Positions 43,581-53,011 of a stretch of DNA of 64,000 bases are shown one piece after another. Numbering within the stretch: position 1 is the first letter of the stretch; each line of letters starts with the position of its first letter. The notes beneath the pieces are model-generated. The model was not told where the DNA came from and made no database searches. It saw only the letters and a list, made by a program, of their open reading frames with translations. Source of the stretch: Agathobacter sp. (GTDB lineage Bacteria; Bacillota; Clostridia; Lachnospirales; Lachnospiraceae); NCBI GenBank assembly GCA_022772675.1, contig JALEZW010000059.1, positions 62,001-126,000 on the forward strand. The letters are read 5' to 3'. The position numbers were made by a program, and so were the translations under genes.

Positions 43581-44018
43581 ATGAATTGTAAATGCTACGG
43601 GAAAGCGAAAGATTATGGACCGAACCCTTATGTAACAAATGTGGGTGGAATGGCAATGCATAATCCGTATTTCCGGTCTGCGTTGTGGACCGGCGATTAT
43701 ATGCAGATGACTCTGATGAGTATACCGGTGCGGGGAGAAATCGGCTGGGAGGTGCATAAGGATACCGACCAGATACTTCGGGTAGAGCAGGGCGCAGGTG
43801 CTGTTATCATGGGAAAATGTGAAGAACATCCGGATATGAAAGGGAGAATTTCCATGGGAGATACCATTTTTGTTCCGGCAGGAACAGGACATAACATCGT
43901 GAATATTGGAGGAATCCCGCTTCGGCTGTCTTCGATTTATGCGCCGCCGCATCATCCCTTTGGGACGATTCACCGGACAAAAAAAGAGGCGGAACGGGCG
44001 GAGTCAACGAAAAAGTAA
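43581..44018 (+). CDS. Cupin domain protein
   Basis: A 145-residue single-domain cupin. Metal-binding motifs are visible as GWEVHKDTDQILRVEQG and FVPAGTGHNIVNIG. Such small cupins bind a metal and act as sugar isomerases, dioxygenase-like enzymes or sensors; the role here cannot be told. The ribosome binding site is weak. A strong terminator follows 27 bases after the stop. Confidence 0.85.
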   Translation: MNCKCYGKAKDYGPNPYVTNVGGMAMHNPYFRSALWTGDYMQMTLMSIPVRGEIGWEVHKDTDQILRVEQGAGAVIMGKCEEHPDMKGRISMGDTIFVPAGTGHNIVNIGGIPLRLSSIYAPPHHPFGTIHRTKKEAERAESTKK

Positions 44019-44045
44019 GAGCATCCGTCTTAAAAGAAAACAGAT

Positions 44046-44082
44046 AAAAAGCAGGCAGTTGTCAGATAGCTGCCTGCTTTTT
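44046..44082. terminator. Bidirectional terminator
   Basis: A 13-bp stem (44046-44058 with 44070-44082) starting with five A and ending with five T, so it works for both the cupin gene and the converging ABC genes. Confidence 0.92.
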
Positions 44083-44101
44083 AAATTTTTGCTGAAAATT
44101 C

Positions 44102-45988
44102 CTACGACAATTCCAGTTTTCCAGTATACAGCTGATAGTAAGTGCCCTTCTGCTTTATCAGCTCCTCATGGTTGCCCCGCTCAATGATCTGCCCGTGGTC
44201 AAGGACCATGATGGCATCACTGTTTCGGATGGTGGAAAGTCTGTGGGCAATGACAAATACGGTCCGTCCCTTCATCAGGTTATCCATGCCCTTCTGGACA
44301 ATGCTCTCAGTGCGGGTATCGATACTGGAGGTGGCTTCATCGAGAATCAGTACCGGCGGGTCCGCAACGGCAGCCCTAGCAATGGAAAGGAGCTGTCTCT
44401 GTCCCTGTGACAGTTCTTCGCCATCACCACTTAACATGGTGTCATAGCCCTTCGGCAGCATCCGGATAAACTGGTCGGCATGGGCCAGCTTCGCAGCACG
44501 GTAAATGTCTTCGTCTGTTGCCTCCAGATTTCCATAGCGGATATTTTCTTTGATGGTTCCGGTAAACAAATGGGTATCCTGCAAAACAATGCCCAGGGAG
44601 TGGCGCAGATCCTCCAGCCTGATCTTATTGATGTTGATACCGTCGTAACGGATTTTCCCCTCTTTAATGTTGTAAAAGCGGTTGATGAGATTCGTGATGG
44701 TTGTTTTTCCGGCACCGGTAGAACCCACGAATGCCAGCTTCTGGCCGGGTTTTGCATAGAGGCTGATATTCTTTAAAATCACATTGTTATCGTCATAGCC
44801 AAAGGTGACATTTTCAAAACGGACATCTCCGGTCAGCTCGGTGTAGGAAACCGAACCGTCAGCGGAATGGGGATGCTTCCATGCCCACATGCCGGTATGC
44901 TCCTTACATTCTACAATATTTCCGTTTTCATCTTTTTTCATGTTGACAAGTTTGACATAGCCTTCGTCAGTTTCCGGTTCTTCATCGATGAGAGCAAAGA
45001 TACGCTCCGCACCGGCCAGAGCCATAACGATGGCATTAAACTGCTGTGCCACCTGCATGAATGGCTGAGTAAAGCTCTTGGTAAACTGCAGGTAGGATGC
45101 CATAACACCCAGAGTGATGCCCCCAACGCCGGAAACGGAGAGCACACCACCCAGCACTGCGGTCAGGACAAACTGCAGGTTTCCGATGTTTCCGATGACA
45201 GGTCCCATCATGTTGGCATATTTGTTTGCCTTTGCAGAACTTTCAAACAGAGCTTCGTTGTATGCATCAAATTCTGTTTCTGATTTCTGCTCGTGGTTAA
45301 ATACCTTTACCACACGCTGGCCGTTCATCTGTTCTTCAATGTATCCGGTCACGTCTGCTATGGATTTCTGTTGGCTGACAAAATATTTTCCGCTGTTTCC
45401 GCCGATTTTGTTGGTTACAAAAACAAGAACAAAGATGACAGCAATGGCCAGCAAAGTCAGAAGCGGACTGAGGAGCAGCATGGCAATAAATGTGACAATG
45501 ATGGTAAAGAATGACATCAGTGCCTGGGGAATTGACTGACTGATCATCTGTCTTAAGGTATCCGTGTCGTTGGTGTACAGACTCATGATGGAGCCGTTGG
45601 TATTCTGGTCAAAATAGCGGATTGGAAGCTTCTGCATATGGGTAAACATATCATCCCGCACACGTTTTAATACACCCTGACCGATGTAGACCATGAGGCG
45701 GGTGTACACGAAGGTTGCAATAATTCCGGCTGCAAAGATGCATCCCAGTATCATAAGTATCCGGTAGAATTCTGTAAAATCCGGTGATTTCTTTCCAATC
45801 AGAGGAAGAATAAAATCATCCAGAATATATTTTAGGGACAAAGATACGGAAATCGATGCAACGGCACTGATTAAAATGCAGATGAATACAATAATAAACT
45901 GCATTTTATAGGTCTCTGTCACATATTTTAACAGACGTTTTGCGGTTGCCAGCGTGTTTTTGGATAAAGCTTGTTTTTTCTTATTCAT
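44102..45988 (-). CDS. ABC exporter half (membrane plus ATPase), second subunit
   Basis: A 628-residue ABC half-transporter: six membrane helices (about 25-330) and an ATPase domain with Walker A GSTGAGKTT, signature LSQGQRQLLSIARA and Walker B PVLILDEATSSID. With the gene upstream it would form a heterodimeric multidrug or lipid exporter of the LmrCD/BmrCD type. ATG 45988 is preferred to 46018 because GGGAGGTGAGG stands just before it. It overlaps the previous gene by 8 bases. The unit is controlled by the MarR gene at its head. Confidence 0.92.
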   Translation of the reverse strand: MNKKKQALSKNTLATAKRLLKYVTETYKMQFIIVFICILISAVASISVSLSLKYILDDFILPLIGKKSPDFTEFYRILMILGCIFAAGIIATFVYTRLMVYIGQGVLKRVRDDMFTHMQKLPIRYFDQNTNGSIMSLYTNDTDTLRQMISQSIPQALMSFFTIIVTFIAMLLLSPLLTLLAIAVIFVLVFVTNKIGGNSGKYFVSQQKSIADVTGYIEEQMNGQRVVKVFNHEQKSETEFDAYNEALFESSAKANKYANMMGPVIGNIGNLQFVLTAVLGGVLSVSGVGGITLGVMASYLQFTKSFTQPFMQVAQQFNAIVMALAGAERIFALIDEEPETDEGYVKLVNMKKDENGNIVECKEHTGMWAWKHPHSADGSVSYTELTGDVRFENVTFGYDDNNVILKNISLYAKPGQKLAFVGSTGAGKTTITNLINRFYNIKEGKIRYDGININKIRLEDLRHSLGIVLQDTHLFTGTIKENIRYGNLEATDEDIYRAAKLAHADQFIRMLPKGYDTMLSGDGEELSQGQRQLLSIARAAVADPPVLILDEATSSIDTRTESIVQKGMDNLMKGRTVFVIAHRLSTIRNSDAIMVLDHGQIIERGNHEELIKQKGTYYQLYTGKLELS

Positions 45989-47714
45989 TGTCCTCACCTC
46001 CCTTGACCTGTGATTCATATACCTCGCGGTAAATGGTATTGGTTTTCAAAAGCTCCTCTGAGGTACCGATTCCTGCAATCTTTCCGTCATCCAGTACGAT
46101 AATCTGGTCAGCATCCTCGATAGAAGAGATTCGCTGTGCAATGATAAGCTTCGTGGTATTGGGAATTTCTTCCCGGAATGCCTTTCGGATCAGTGCATCG
46201 GTTTTGGTATCTACAGCAGAGGTGGAGTCATCCAGAATGAGAATCTTTGGCTTTTTTAACAGGGCGCGGGCAATACACAGCCGCTGCTTCTGTCCGCCGG
46301 ATACATTGTTTCCGCCCTGGACGATCTTTGTGTCATACCCTTCCGGAAATTCCCGGATAAATCCATCTGCCTGGGCCAGTTTACAGACACGCTGCACCTC
46401 TTCATCGGAGGCACTTTCATCACCCCAGCGGATGTTGTCGTAAATACTTCCGGAAAAGAGGACATTTTTCTGTAATACCATGGATACCTGGTCTCTTAAG
46501 GTGGTAAGATCATAATTGCGCACATCAATGCCGCCCACCTTTACACAGCCGGAGGTTACATCATAAAGTCTTGGAATGAGCTGGACCAGTGTGGATTTGG
46601 CACTTCCGGTGCCGCCGATGATACCGATGGTCTCACCGGATTTAATATGAAGGCTGATATCCTTAAGAACCGGATTTCCCTTTTCGCCCCCATAGCTGAA
46701 ATTCACATGGTCAAAGTCGATATCGCCATTTGCCACACTGGTAATGGCGTCCGCCTTATCCTGCATTTCCGGCACCTCATTTAACACCTCTAAGATGCGG
46801 TCTACGGATGCCGATGCAATCATAATATTGACAAAAACAAAGGTTACCATCATTAAGGAACCGATAATCTGCAGGGCATAGACGATAATACTGGTCAGCT
46901 CTCCGGTTTCCATGGTCCCTGCCACAATACCCCGTCCGCCGATGGCTACGAGAAGCAGCACAACCGCATACATGGTAAACTGCATGACCGGAGAGTTCCA
47001 GGCAACGATTTTTTCTGCCTGAGTAAACAGGTCGTAGACATATTGGGAAACCCCGTGGAATTTTTTGATTTCATGATCCTCCCGTACAAAGGCTTTCACA
47101 ACTCGTGCAGCATTGACGTTTTCCTGTACGGAATTGTTGAGCTCGTCATATTCGTCAAATACCTTGATGAAATGGGGATGAGCCTTTAAGGCAATCAAAA
47201 TCAGTGTACCGCCAAGTAATGGAATCATAATTAAAAAGAGCAGTGCAGCTTTTATGTTTAATGTCAGTGTCATGATCCAGGATAACAGAATCATGATGGG
47301 AGCCCTTACTAAAAGCCGGATGCTCATCATATATGCCATCTGGATATTGGTAATGTCCGTTGTCATTCGTGTTACCAGTCCGGAAGTGGAAAAACGGTCG
47401 ATATTTTTGAAGGAAAAAGACTGTATTTTATAGAAAATATCGTGGCGGAGATTTTTTGCAAAGCCGGCACCTGCTGTGGCTGCCATATTTCCCGCCTGAA
47501 CCCCGAAGAACAGGGACATCATTGCCATGATCACAAGAATCGTGCCCCGTTCCATAATATAGCGGATGTTTCCGTCCATGATTCCCACATCAATGATTTT
47601 TGCCATCTCCAGGGGAATCAGCACTTCCATCAGTACTTCCAGTGAGACCAGAAGGGGAGACAGGAGCGACTGCTTTTTATATTCCCGGACAGATTTTAAA
47701 AGTGTCTTATTCAT
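45981..47714 (-). CDS. ABC exporter half (membrane plus ATPase), first subunit
   Basis: A 577-residue half-transporter with six membrane helices and an ATPase domain: Walker A GGTGSAKST, signature VSGGQKQRLCIARA and Walker B PKILILDDSTSAVD. The Asp in place of the catalytic Glu after Walker B (LDDS) marks the degenerate site found in one subunit of heterodimeric exporters, which fits pairing with the downstream gene. AAGGAGG lies 8 bases before the start. It is 25 bases after the MarR gene. Confidence 0.93.
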   Translation of the reverse strand: MNKTLLKSVREYKKQSLLSPLLVSLEVLMEVLIPLEMAKIIDVGIMDGNIRYIMERGTILVIMAMMSLFFGVQAGNMAATAGAGFAKNLRHDIFYKIQSFSFKNIDRFSTSGLVTRMTTDITNIQMAYMMSIRLLVRAPIMILLSWIMTLTLNIKAALLFLIMIPLLGGTLILIALKAHPHFIKVFDEYDELNNSVQENVNAARVVKAFVREDHEIKKFHGVSQYVYDLFTQAEKIVAWNSPVMQFTMYAVVLLLVAIGGRGIVAGTMETGELTSIIVYALQIIGSLMMVTFVFVNIMIASASVDRILEVLNEVPEMQDKADAITSVANGDIDFDHVNFSYGGEKGNPVLKDISLHIKSGETIGIIGGTGSAKSTLVQLIPRLYDVTSGCVKVGGIDVRNYDLTTLRDQVSMVLQKNVLFSGSIYDNIRWGDESASDEEVQRVCKLAQADGFIREFPEGYDTKIVQGGNNVSGGQKQRLCIARALLKKPKILILDDSTSAVDTKTDALIRKAFREEIPNTTKLIIAQRISSIEDADQIIVLDDGKIAGIGTSEELLKTNTIYREVYESQVKGGEDNE

Positions 47715-47739
47715 TTTTTACATACCTCCTTGTTGAAAT

Positions 47740-48195
47740 TCAGTTAGAAAGGTTTTGAAGCATTTGACACAAAACCTTTTTGCAGCACAGGACATCCCCT
47801 TCCGAAATTCCGGCGGTAAGCCGTGCCTCAGACTGCTGTATATGTGCTAAGATGCTGGGTCGGAGAGTTTCGGCCTTTTTGGTAGGCACGATGCGTTTGA
47901 GCCGTGCATCCTTAGCAACGCTTTCCCTTATAATCAGCCCCTTTTTTTCCATAAGCTGCAGCATGCCGGTTACGGTGGATTTGCGGACATGGAATTCCTC
48001 CTCAATATCCTTCTGATAAAGCTCCCGGTGCAGTGTTTCCATAAGAATAAAGCCAAGCACCTGCTTTTGTATTGCGGTCAGACTGTCCTCATGGATAGCA
48101 TCAGAGATACAGCCCTTGCGCTGCATCTGGTGGGACAGCATATGGATCAGCCGGCCCATATGAAGTTCATTTATTTTATCTTCTGCGGTCTGCAA
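47740..48195 (-). CDS. MarR-family regulator of the ABC exporter
   Basis: A 151-residue winged-helix protein with the MarR pattern: dimer helices at both ends and LYQKDIEEEFHVRKSTVTGMLQLMEKKGLIIRE, then the wing DARLKRIVPTKKA. The start is TTG 48195, six to seven bases after AGGAGGTGA. It heads the operon with the two ABC genes. A palindromic AGTTAGCATCCGAACT (48219-48234) between its promoter and start is a likely operator, so autoregulation is expected. Confidence 0.92.
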   Translation of the reverse strand: MQTAEDKINELHMGRLIHMLSHQMQRKGCISDAIHEDSLTAIQKQVLGFILMETLHRELYQKDIEEEFHVRKSTVTGMLQLMEKKGLIIRESVAKDARLKRIVPTKKAETLRPSILAHIQQSEARLTAGISEGDVLCCKKVLCQMLQNLSN

Positions 48196-48218
48196 AAAAT
48201 CACCTCCTGTGTGAAAAT

Positions 48219-48269
48219 AGTTAGCATCCGAACTTTTTATATTATAAGGAGAATTGACCGGGATGTCAA
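48219..48269 (-). promoter_or_regulatory. Promoter and operator of the marR-ABC operon
   Basis: On the minus strand TTGACA (48269-48264), 17-base spacer, TATAAT (48246-48241). The partial palindrome AGTTAGCATCCGAACT at 48219-48234 follows the -10 box, where a bound MarR dimer would block the polymerase. Confidence 0.8.
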
Positions 48270-48303
48270 GCCTGCAGTTATAAAGTTATTTTCAAAAACT
48301 TTA

Positions 48304-48346
48304 TTGACAACAGTTTTATACTGTTGTATACTGTTTACAACAAGAG
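48304..48346 (+). promoter_or_regulatory. Promoter and operator of the gntR-ABC operon
   Basis: TTGACA (48304-48309), 17-base spacer, TATACT (48327-48332). Two overlapping palindromes lie here: CAACAGT/ACTGTTG in the spacer and TTGTA/TACAA around the -10 box, both suitable for a GntR dimer. Confidence 0.8.
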
Positions 48347-48386
48347 AGATAACAGAAAACACAGACTGCAAAGAGAGGTTATAGAG

Positions 48387-48767
48387 TTGAAAATTATTAT
48401 CAACAGTTCCCTTATGGTTCCGATTTATGAACAGATCGTGGATCAGATTAAAACACTGATTCGTAATGGGGAATTGAAGGAAAACGACAATCTGCCATCG
48501 GTCCGTGTCCTGTCCCGGGAACTGAAAATCAGTGCCCTGACAGTGAAGAAAGCATATGACGAACTGGAGAGCGAAGGCTTTACGGTTACCGTTCACGGAA
48601 AAGGAACCTATGTGGCTGCCACAAACACCCAGCTGCTTTTAGAGGAGCAGAAAAAAGAGGTGGAGACGGATCTGGAGGCTGCAATTACAAAGGGCAGAAG
48701 GTGTGGAATCAGTGATGAGGAGATCCGGACATTATTTGATTTAATTATGGAGGAATTGAAATGTTAA
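48387..48767 (+). CDS. GntR-family regulator, YtrA type
   Basis: A 126-residue regulator with an N-terminal winged helix (VPIYEQIVDQIKTLIRNGEL, then LPSVRVLSRELKISALTVKKAYDEL and HGKGTYVA) and only a short helical tail, as in YtrA-type GntR proteins that control ABC operons. The start is taken as TTG 48387 with AGAGAGG upstream; the frame is open to 48324 but lacks a better start. Its stop overlaps the ATPase gene by 7 bases. Confidence 0.88.
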   Translation: MKIIINSSLMVPIYEQIVDQIKTLIRNGELKENDNLPSVRVLSRELKISALTVKKAYDELESEGFTVTVHGKGTYVAATNTQLLLEEQKKEVETDLEAAITKGRRCGISDEEIRTLFDLIMEELKC

Positions 48768-49612
48768 AACTGGAACATGTAAGAAAAAGTTATCAAAATT
48801 TTTCACTGGACTGTTCCCTTACGGTAAATCCTGGCTGTGTGACCGGGCTGATTGGTCTGAATGGGGCAGGAAAGAGTACGACTTTTAAAGCAATTTTAGG
48901 TTTGATCCGTACAGAGGGAGGTTCCATTGAAATCCTTGGGAAGGATATCAAAGATTTCAGTGCAAAGGATCGGCAGCAGCTGGGAGTAGTACTTTCCGAT
49001 TCCGGCTTCAGCACTTATCTGACGGTAGGAGATCTTGTTCCGATTATGGACAGTCTCTATGATCATTTTGACAAGACATTTTTCCTGGCACAGGTAAAAA
49101 AATTTGGTTTGCCCCTCAATAAAAAAATGAAAGAATTTTCTACCGGAATGAAGGCAAAGCTGAAAGTGCTTGCGGCAATTTCCCATGACGCAAAACTGTT
49201 GATACTGGATGAACCTACGGCAGGACTGGATGTCATTGCAAGGGATGAACTTCTTGACATGCTGCGGGAATTTATGGAAAAGGATGACAACCGTGCTATT
49301 TTAATCAGCTCCCATATATCCAGTGATCTGGAAACCTTATGTGATGATTTTTACATGATCCGCGACGGAAAAATGATCATGCATGAGGACACGGATGTGC
49401 TGTTGAGTGATTATGCGCGGATCAAAGCGGATGAACAGCAGTATGAGGCTCTGGATAAGCAGTACATTCTCCGGGTGAGGAAAGAAAAATACGGATACAG
49501 CTGTCTGACCAATCAGAAACAGTATTATATGGAAAACTATCCAAAACTTGCGATTGAAAAGGGAAACATGGATGAACTTATTTCAATGATTATCAGGGGG
49601 AAGGAATTATGA
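48761..49612 (+). CDS. ABC transporter ATP-binding protein
   Basis: A 283-residue ATPase: Walker A GLNGAGKST, a signature region EFSTGMKAKLKVLAAISH that deviates from LSGGQ, Walker B LLILDEPTAGLD and the switch His in SSHISSD. The C-terminal 70 residues are specific to YtrB/BcrA-like subunits. It overlaps the regulator before it and the membrane subunit after it (ATGA), so it forms a compact operon. These systems usually respond to peptide antibiotics or cell-wall stress. Confidence 0.92.
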   Translation: MLKLEHVRKSYQNFSLDCSLTVNPGCVTGLIGLNGAGKSTTFKAILGLIRTEGGSIEILGKDIKDFSAKDRQQLGVVLSDSGFSTYLTVGDLVPIMDSLYDHFDKTFFLAQVKKFGLPLNKKMKEFSTGMKAKLKVLAAISHDAKLLILDEPTAGLDVIARDELLDMLREFMEKDDNRAILISSHISSDLETLCDDFYMIRDGKMIMHEDTDVLLSDYARIKADEQQYEALDKQYILRVRKEKYGYSCLTNQKQYYMENYPKLAIEKGNMDELISMIIRGKEL

Positions 49613-50262
49613 AAGGATTATTGATCAAAGATTTAAAGCTTTTAAAGGGACAGAAAAACTTTTTTGTGGTTCTCATAGTGATTGCCATTGTATTGTCTGT
49701 CAGCATGTCCAGTCCGTCGTTTGTGATTGGCTATATGACATTTATCGGAGCTGTTTTTACATTAAGCACTATCAGTTATGATGAATTTGATAACGGCAAT
49801 GCTTTTTTATTTTCCCTGCCTGTCACACGAAAGGATTATGTGAGAGAAAAGTATGTGTTTGGAATTCTTGTGGGTGGAGCCTCATGTCTTTTGTCCATCG
49901 TGATTTCGCTGGTGATCGGACTGATCAATCACTCTGTTTTCCTTCCGGTTATCATGATGTCGGCAGTAATGGTGTTTGCAGTATTGTTTTTTATCATTGC
50001 CATTATGCTTCCTTTTCAGCTGAAATTCGGTGGGGAAAAGGGAAGAGTTGCGATTATGATTGCTTTTGGTGTAGTAATTCTGGTTGGGCTTCTGGCAGCA
50101 AAAATTGCGGGAATGTTTCATATTGATCTGGGAGGAATGCTCAGCCATTTTCCGGTTACCAATCTGGGAGTGATGGTTGCAGTAATTTATGCACTGGCAT
50201 TGTCTGTCTGTTTCCTCTCTATGCAGATCAGTGTCGCGATTATGGAGAAAAAGGAATTTTAA
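49609..50262 (+). CDS. ABC-2 type membrane subunit
   Basis: A 217-residue protein with six hydrophobic helices (first at about 20-40, last at about 185-207) and the ABC-2 permease pattern ISYDEFDNGNAFLFSLPVTR in the first cytosolic loop. It pairs with the ATPase just upstream. A strong terminator follows. Confidence 0.88.
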   Translation: MKGLLIKDLKLLKGQKNFFVVLIVIAIVLSVSMSSPSFVIGYMTFIGAVFTLSTISYDEFDNGNAFLFSLPVTRKDYVREKYVFGILVGGASCLLSIVISLVIGLINHSVFLPVIMMSAVMVFAVLFFIIAIMLPFQLKFGGEKGRVAIMIAFGVVILVGLLAAKIAGMFHIDLGGMLSHFPVTNLGVMVAVIYALALSVCFLSMQISVAIMEKKEF

Positions 50263-50279
50263 TTTGAAATAAACCTATG

Positions 50280-50319
50280 AATCAGCTATACTATGTATAC
50301 GAGTATAGCTGATTTTTTT
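50280..50319 (+). terminator. Terminator after the gntR-ABC operon
   Basis: A 13-bp perfect stem (50280-50292 with 50302-50314) followed by T bases. It marks the left edge of the defence region. Confidence 0.9.
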
Positions 50320-50340
50320 AGCGGGAAGGAGCTAAAAGGT

Positions 50341-52026
50341 ATGGCAAAGACTGTGGCAATCGGGATTCAGAGTTTTGATAAAATAAGGGAAGGCAACTAT
50401 TTTTATGTGGATAAGACCGCTTTTATCAGAGAGTGGTGGGAAAGCGGGGATGACGTGACGCTGATCAATCGTCCGCGCCGCTTCGGAAAGACCATGAATA
50501 TGAGTATGCTGGAGGCTTTTTTCTCGGTAGATTATGCAGACAGAGGAGATCTATTCGAGGGACTTTCCATCTGGGACGATGAGAAGTACCGTGCCTTGCA
50601 GGGGACGTATCCGGTGATTTTCTTATCCTTTGCCAATGTGAAAGAAAAAGATTTCAAGACCACCAGAAAGAAAATTTGTCAGTTACTGACAAAACTCTAT
50701 ACGGATCATGAATTTCTGCTGGACAGTGATGTACTTTACGAAGCTGACCGGAACTATTTTAAGCGTGTCTCGGAAGAGATGGATGATAGTGATGCTTCTC
50801 TTGCGCTACATCAGTTGGCGGATTATCTGTACCGTTATTATGGAAAAAAGGTTATTATTCTTCTGGACGAATACGATACGCCAATGCAGGAATCATATGT
50901 GAATGGCTATTGGGATGAACTGGTTTCCTTTACCCGAAGCCTGTTCAACTCCACCTTCAAAACGAATCCATACCTGGAACGGAGCATCATGACCGGAATT
51001 ACAAGGGTCAGCAAGGAATCCATTTTTTCTGATCTGAACAATCTGAAGGTGGTGACCACCACTTCCGATGAGTATGCCACAGCTTTTGGCTTTACGGAGC
51101 AGGAAGTGTTTGCTGCATTGGACGAGTATGGATATAGTGACCGAAAGGCTGAGGTAAAGCAGTGGTATGACGGTTTTATTTTTGGTGAACAGAAGGATAT
51201 TTACAACCCGTGGTCGATTCTCAATTTTCTGGATACCGGAAAGGTAGCCACATACTGGGCGAACACCAGCAGCAACAGTCTGGTAGGCAAGCTGATTCGG
51301 GAAGGGGACGAGTGCGTCAAGGAAACCTTTGAGACACTGCTGAAGGGCGAGGTGGTTAGATGTCCAATCGATGAGCAGATCGTATATGACCAGCTGGATG
51401 ATGACGAGGAGGCCATCTGGAGCCTGCTGTTGACCAGCGGATATCTGAAGGTGCTTTCCTATGAGGAAAAAGTAGCCGGTAAGAGGCAGCTTTATGATCT
51501 GAGTTTTACCAATGATGAAGTGCGTGATATGTTTTATGATATCGTGCGGGGATGGTTCGGCAGGACGAAGAAAAGCTACAATGGTTTTGTAAAGGCTCTG
51601 CTTGCGGGGAATCGGAAAGAGATGAATGCCTACATGAATGATGTGGCACTGAAAACCTTCAGTTATTTTGACACCGGGAAAAATCTATCCCGACAGGAAC
51701 CGGAGCGTTTTTACCACGGTTTTGTGCTGGGGCTTGTGGTGGAGCTGCAGGATCAATATGTGGTGACTTCCAATCATGAGAGCGGTTTCGGCAGATATGA
51801 TGTCATGCTGGAACCCAAAGATACCGGGGAAGAAGACGCATTTATTCTGGAATTCAAGGTGCATGATCCGGATGATGAAGAGACCCTTGAGGACACCGTA
51901 GCAGCTGCCCACCACCAAATCGAGGAGAAGCAGTATGAAGCAGCTCTGATCGCAAAGGGTATTCCGGCGGAACATATTCGCAAGTATGGCTTTGCTTTTG
52001 AAGGGAAAAAAGTATTGATTGGATGA
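50341..52026 (+). CDS. AAA-ATPase-like/PD-(D/E)XK nuclease-like protein (copy 2)
   Basis: A 561-residue paralogue of the protein at 8969-10654, same length and mostly identical by eye, with the same motifs: RPRRFGKT (Lys50), VIILLDEYD (Asp176-Glu177), and Asp487, Glu504, Lys506 of the PD-(D/E)XK triad. ATG 50341 is preferred over 50293 because AAGGAG is upstream and it aligns with copy 1. It is followed by a different MNT/HEPN pair 120 bases downstream. It is not inside a recognisable recombinase element. Its function is not established. Confidence 0.9.
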   Translation: MAKTVAIGIQSFDKIREGNYFYVDKTAFIREWWESGDDVTLINRPRRFGKTMNMSMLEAFFSVDYADRGDLFEGLSIWDDEKYRALQGTYPVIFLSFANVKEKDFKTTRKKICQLLTKLYTDHEFLLDSDVLYEADRNYFKRVSEEMDDSDASLALHQLADYLYRYYGKKVIILLDEYDTPMQESYVNGYWDELVSFTRSLFNSTFKTNPYLERSIMTGITRVSKESIFSDLNNLKVVTTTSDEYATAFGFTEQEVFAALDEYGYSDRKAEVKQWYDGFIFGEQKDIYNPWSILNFLDTGKVATYWANTSSNSLVGKLIREGDECVKETFETLLKGEVVRCPIDEQIVYDQLDDDEEAIWSLLLTSGYLKVLSYEEKVAGKRQLYDLSFTNDEVRDMFYDIVRGWFGRTKKSYNGFVKALLAGNRKEMNAYMNDVALKTFSYFDTGKNLSRQEPERFYHGFVLGLVVELQDQYVVTSNHESGFGRYDVMLEPKDTGEEDAFILEFKVHDPDDEETLEDTVAAAHHQIEEKQYEAALIAKGIPAEHIRKYGFAFEGKKVLIG

Positions 52027-52146
52027 GAGGATTCCTGCGGCAGTACGAATTGGCACAAACATCAGGGAATAGTTTTCTATTTGGTACATTTTATGATACA
52101 ATAGGAACATGTTATAGAATAAAGTCCTTTTAATGAGGTGGTCTTC

Positions 52147-52467
52147 ATGGGATATGTGTCTCCAGTAGTTAAGAAGTCTTTTGAAGAGCGAAAAGAAAAA
52201 GTATCAAGGCTGATAAAAAATTCAGGTATCAATTATAATAAATTTGGCATTTTTGGAAGTTATGCCCGTAATGATTATACTGCATCCAGCGATATTGATT
52301 TTTGTTTAATAGTTGATGAAAAGCCTTCTCGGTATTTAACAGGTAGTTTACGGGAGGATGCGGATCTGCTGGGAGCTGATATTACGATTGTATCATCCGA
52401 TTATTTTAATCATAGTGATTCACAGTTTGCCAGGCAACTACGTAGAGATTTCATGGAGGTATTTTGA
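52147..52467 (+). CDS. MNT-type nucleotidyltransferase (second pair)
   Basis: A 106-residue minimal nucleotidyltransferase: FGSYARNDY (Gly37-Ser38) and ASSDIDFCL (Asp49, Asp51). GAGGTGG stands before ATG 52147. Outside the motif it is quite unlike the MNT protein on the integrative element. Its stop overlaps the HEPN start by one base (TGATG). Likely the antitoxin-type partner. Confidence 0.88.
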   Translation: MGYVSPVVKKSFEERKEKVSRLIKNSGINYNKFGIFGSYARNDYTASSDIDFCLIVDEKPSRYLTGSLREDADLLGADITIVSSDYFNHSDSQFARQLRRDFMEVF

Positions 52468-52952
52468 TGAAAATTGAAAATTCTTATTATGATATTGCGT
52501 GTAACGATTTTATGTATTTTTGTGATGCAATTAGCCCAAAGTATTTTAATCAAGTAGCTGCACAGGCACAGCAGATTGCAGAGAAAATGATTAAATCTGT
52601 AGCAGACCTGACCTGCATTAATATTGAGAAGCTGATGACTTCACATAATCTGAGAGCACTTTATGACGCTATACATGAAGTTGATTCTGGTTTTAATCTT
52701 GATAGGCGTGCACTTTCATTATTAAAAGATTATTATTATGATGCACGCTATCCTGGTGATAATTTTGTAACTGTCACAAAGGATGAATTTATCGATCTCC
52801 TGAATATTTTAAATTCAGTTATTCGAGAAGTTGAACGCTGGCGGGCAGACCATAATCTTGAATGTCAGATAAACGATCCGGAGTTGTTCCTGGGAAAAGC
52901 ATATGTAACTTTAGGAATTGATAAAAGTAATCCAGAGAAACAAAAAAGATGA
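52467..52952 (+). CDS. HEPN domain protein (second pair)
   Basis: A 161-residue helical protein of the HEPN superfamily: VAAQAQQIAEKMIKSV near the start and LKDYYYDARYPGDNFV in the middle, a pattern common in Firmicute HEPN proteins next to MNT genes. It is longer than and not clearly alignable with the HEPN protein at 11042-11422. GGAGG stands before ATG 52467. Probably a toxin or defence partner of the MNT protein. Confidence 0.82.
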   Translation: MKIENSYYDIACNDFMYFCDAISPKYFNQVAAQAQQIAEKMIKSVADLTCINIEKLMTSHNLRALYDAIHEVDSGFNLDRRALSLLKDYYYDARYPGDNFVTVTKDEFIDLLNILNSVIREVERWRADHNLECQINDPELFLGKAYVTLGIDKSNPEKQKR

Positions 52953-52961
52953 AAATGGGAT

Positions 52962-52996
52962 GGATTTTTACCGGGCCCTTACACCGGTAAAAATCC
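52962..52996. terminator. Hairpin after the second MNT/HEPN pair
   Basis: A 13-bp perfect stem (52962-52974 with 52984-52996) between converging genes; only a weak pyrimidine tract follows. Confidence 0.7.
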
Positions 52997-53011
52997 AGTT
53001 CCTTCTTCTCC

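Noticed and set aside
50341-52996. A second recombinase element around copy 2 of the AAA gene
   Set aside because: No recombinase, no short direct repeats flanking the block and no interrupted gene could be found.
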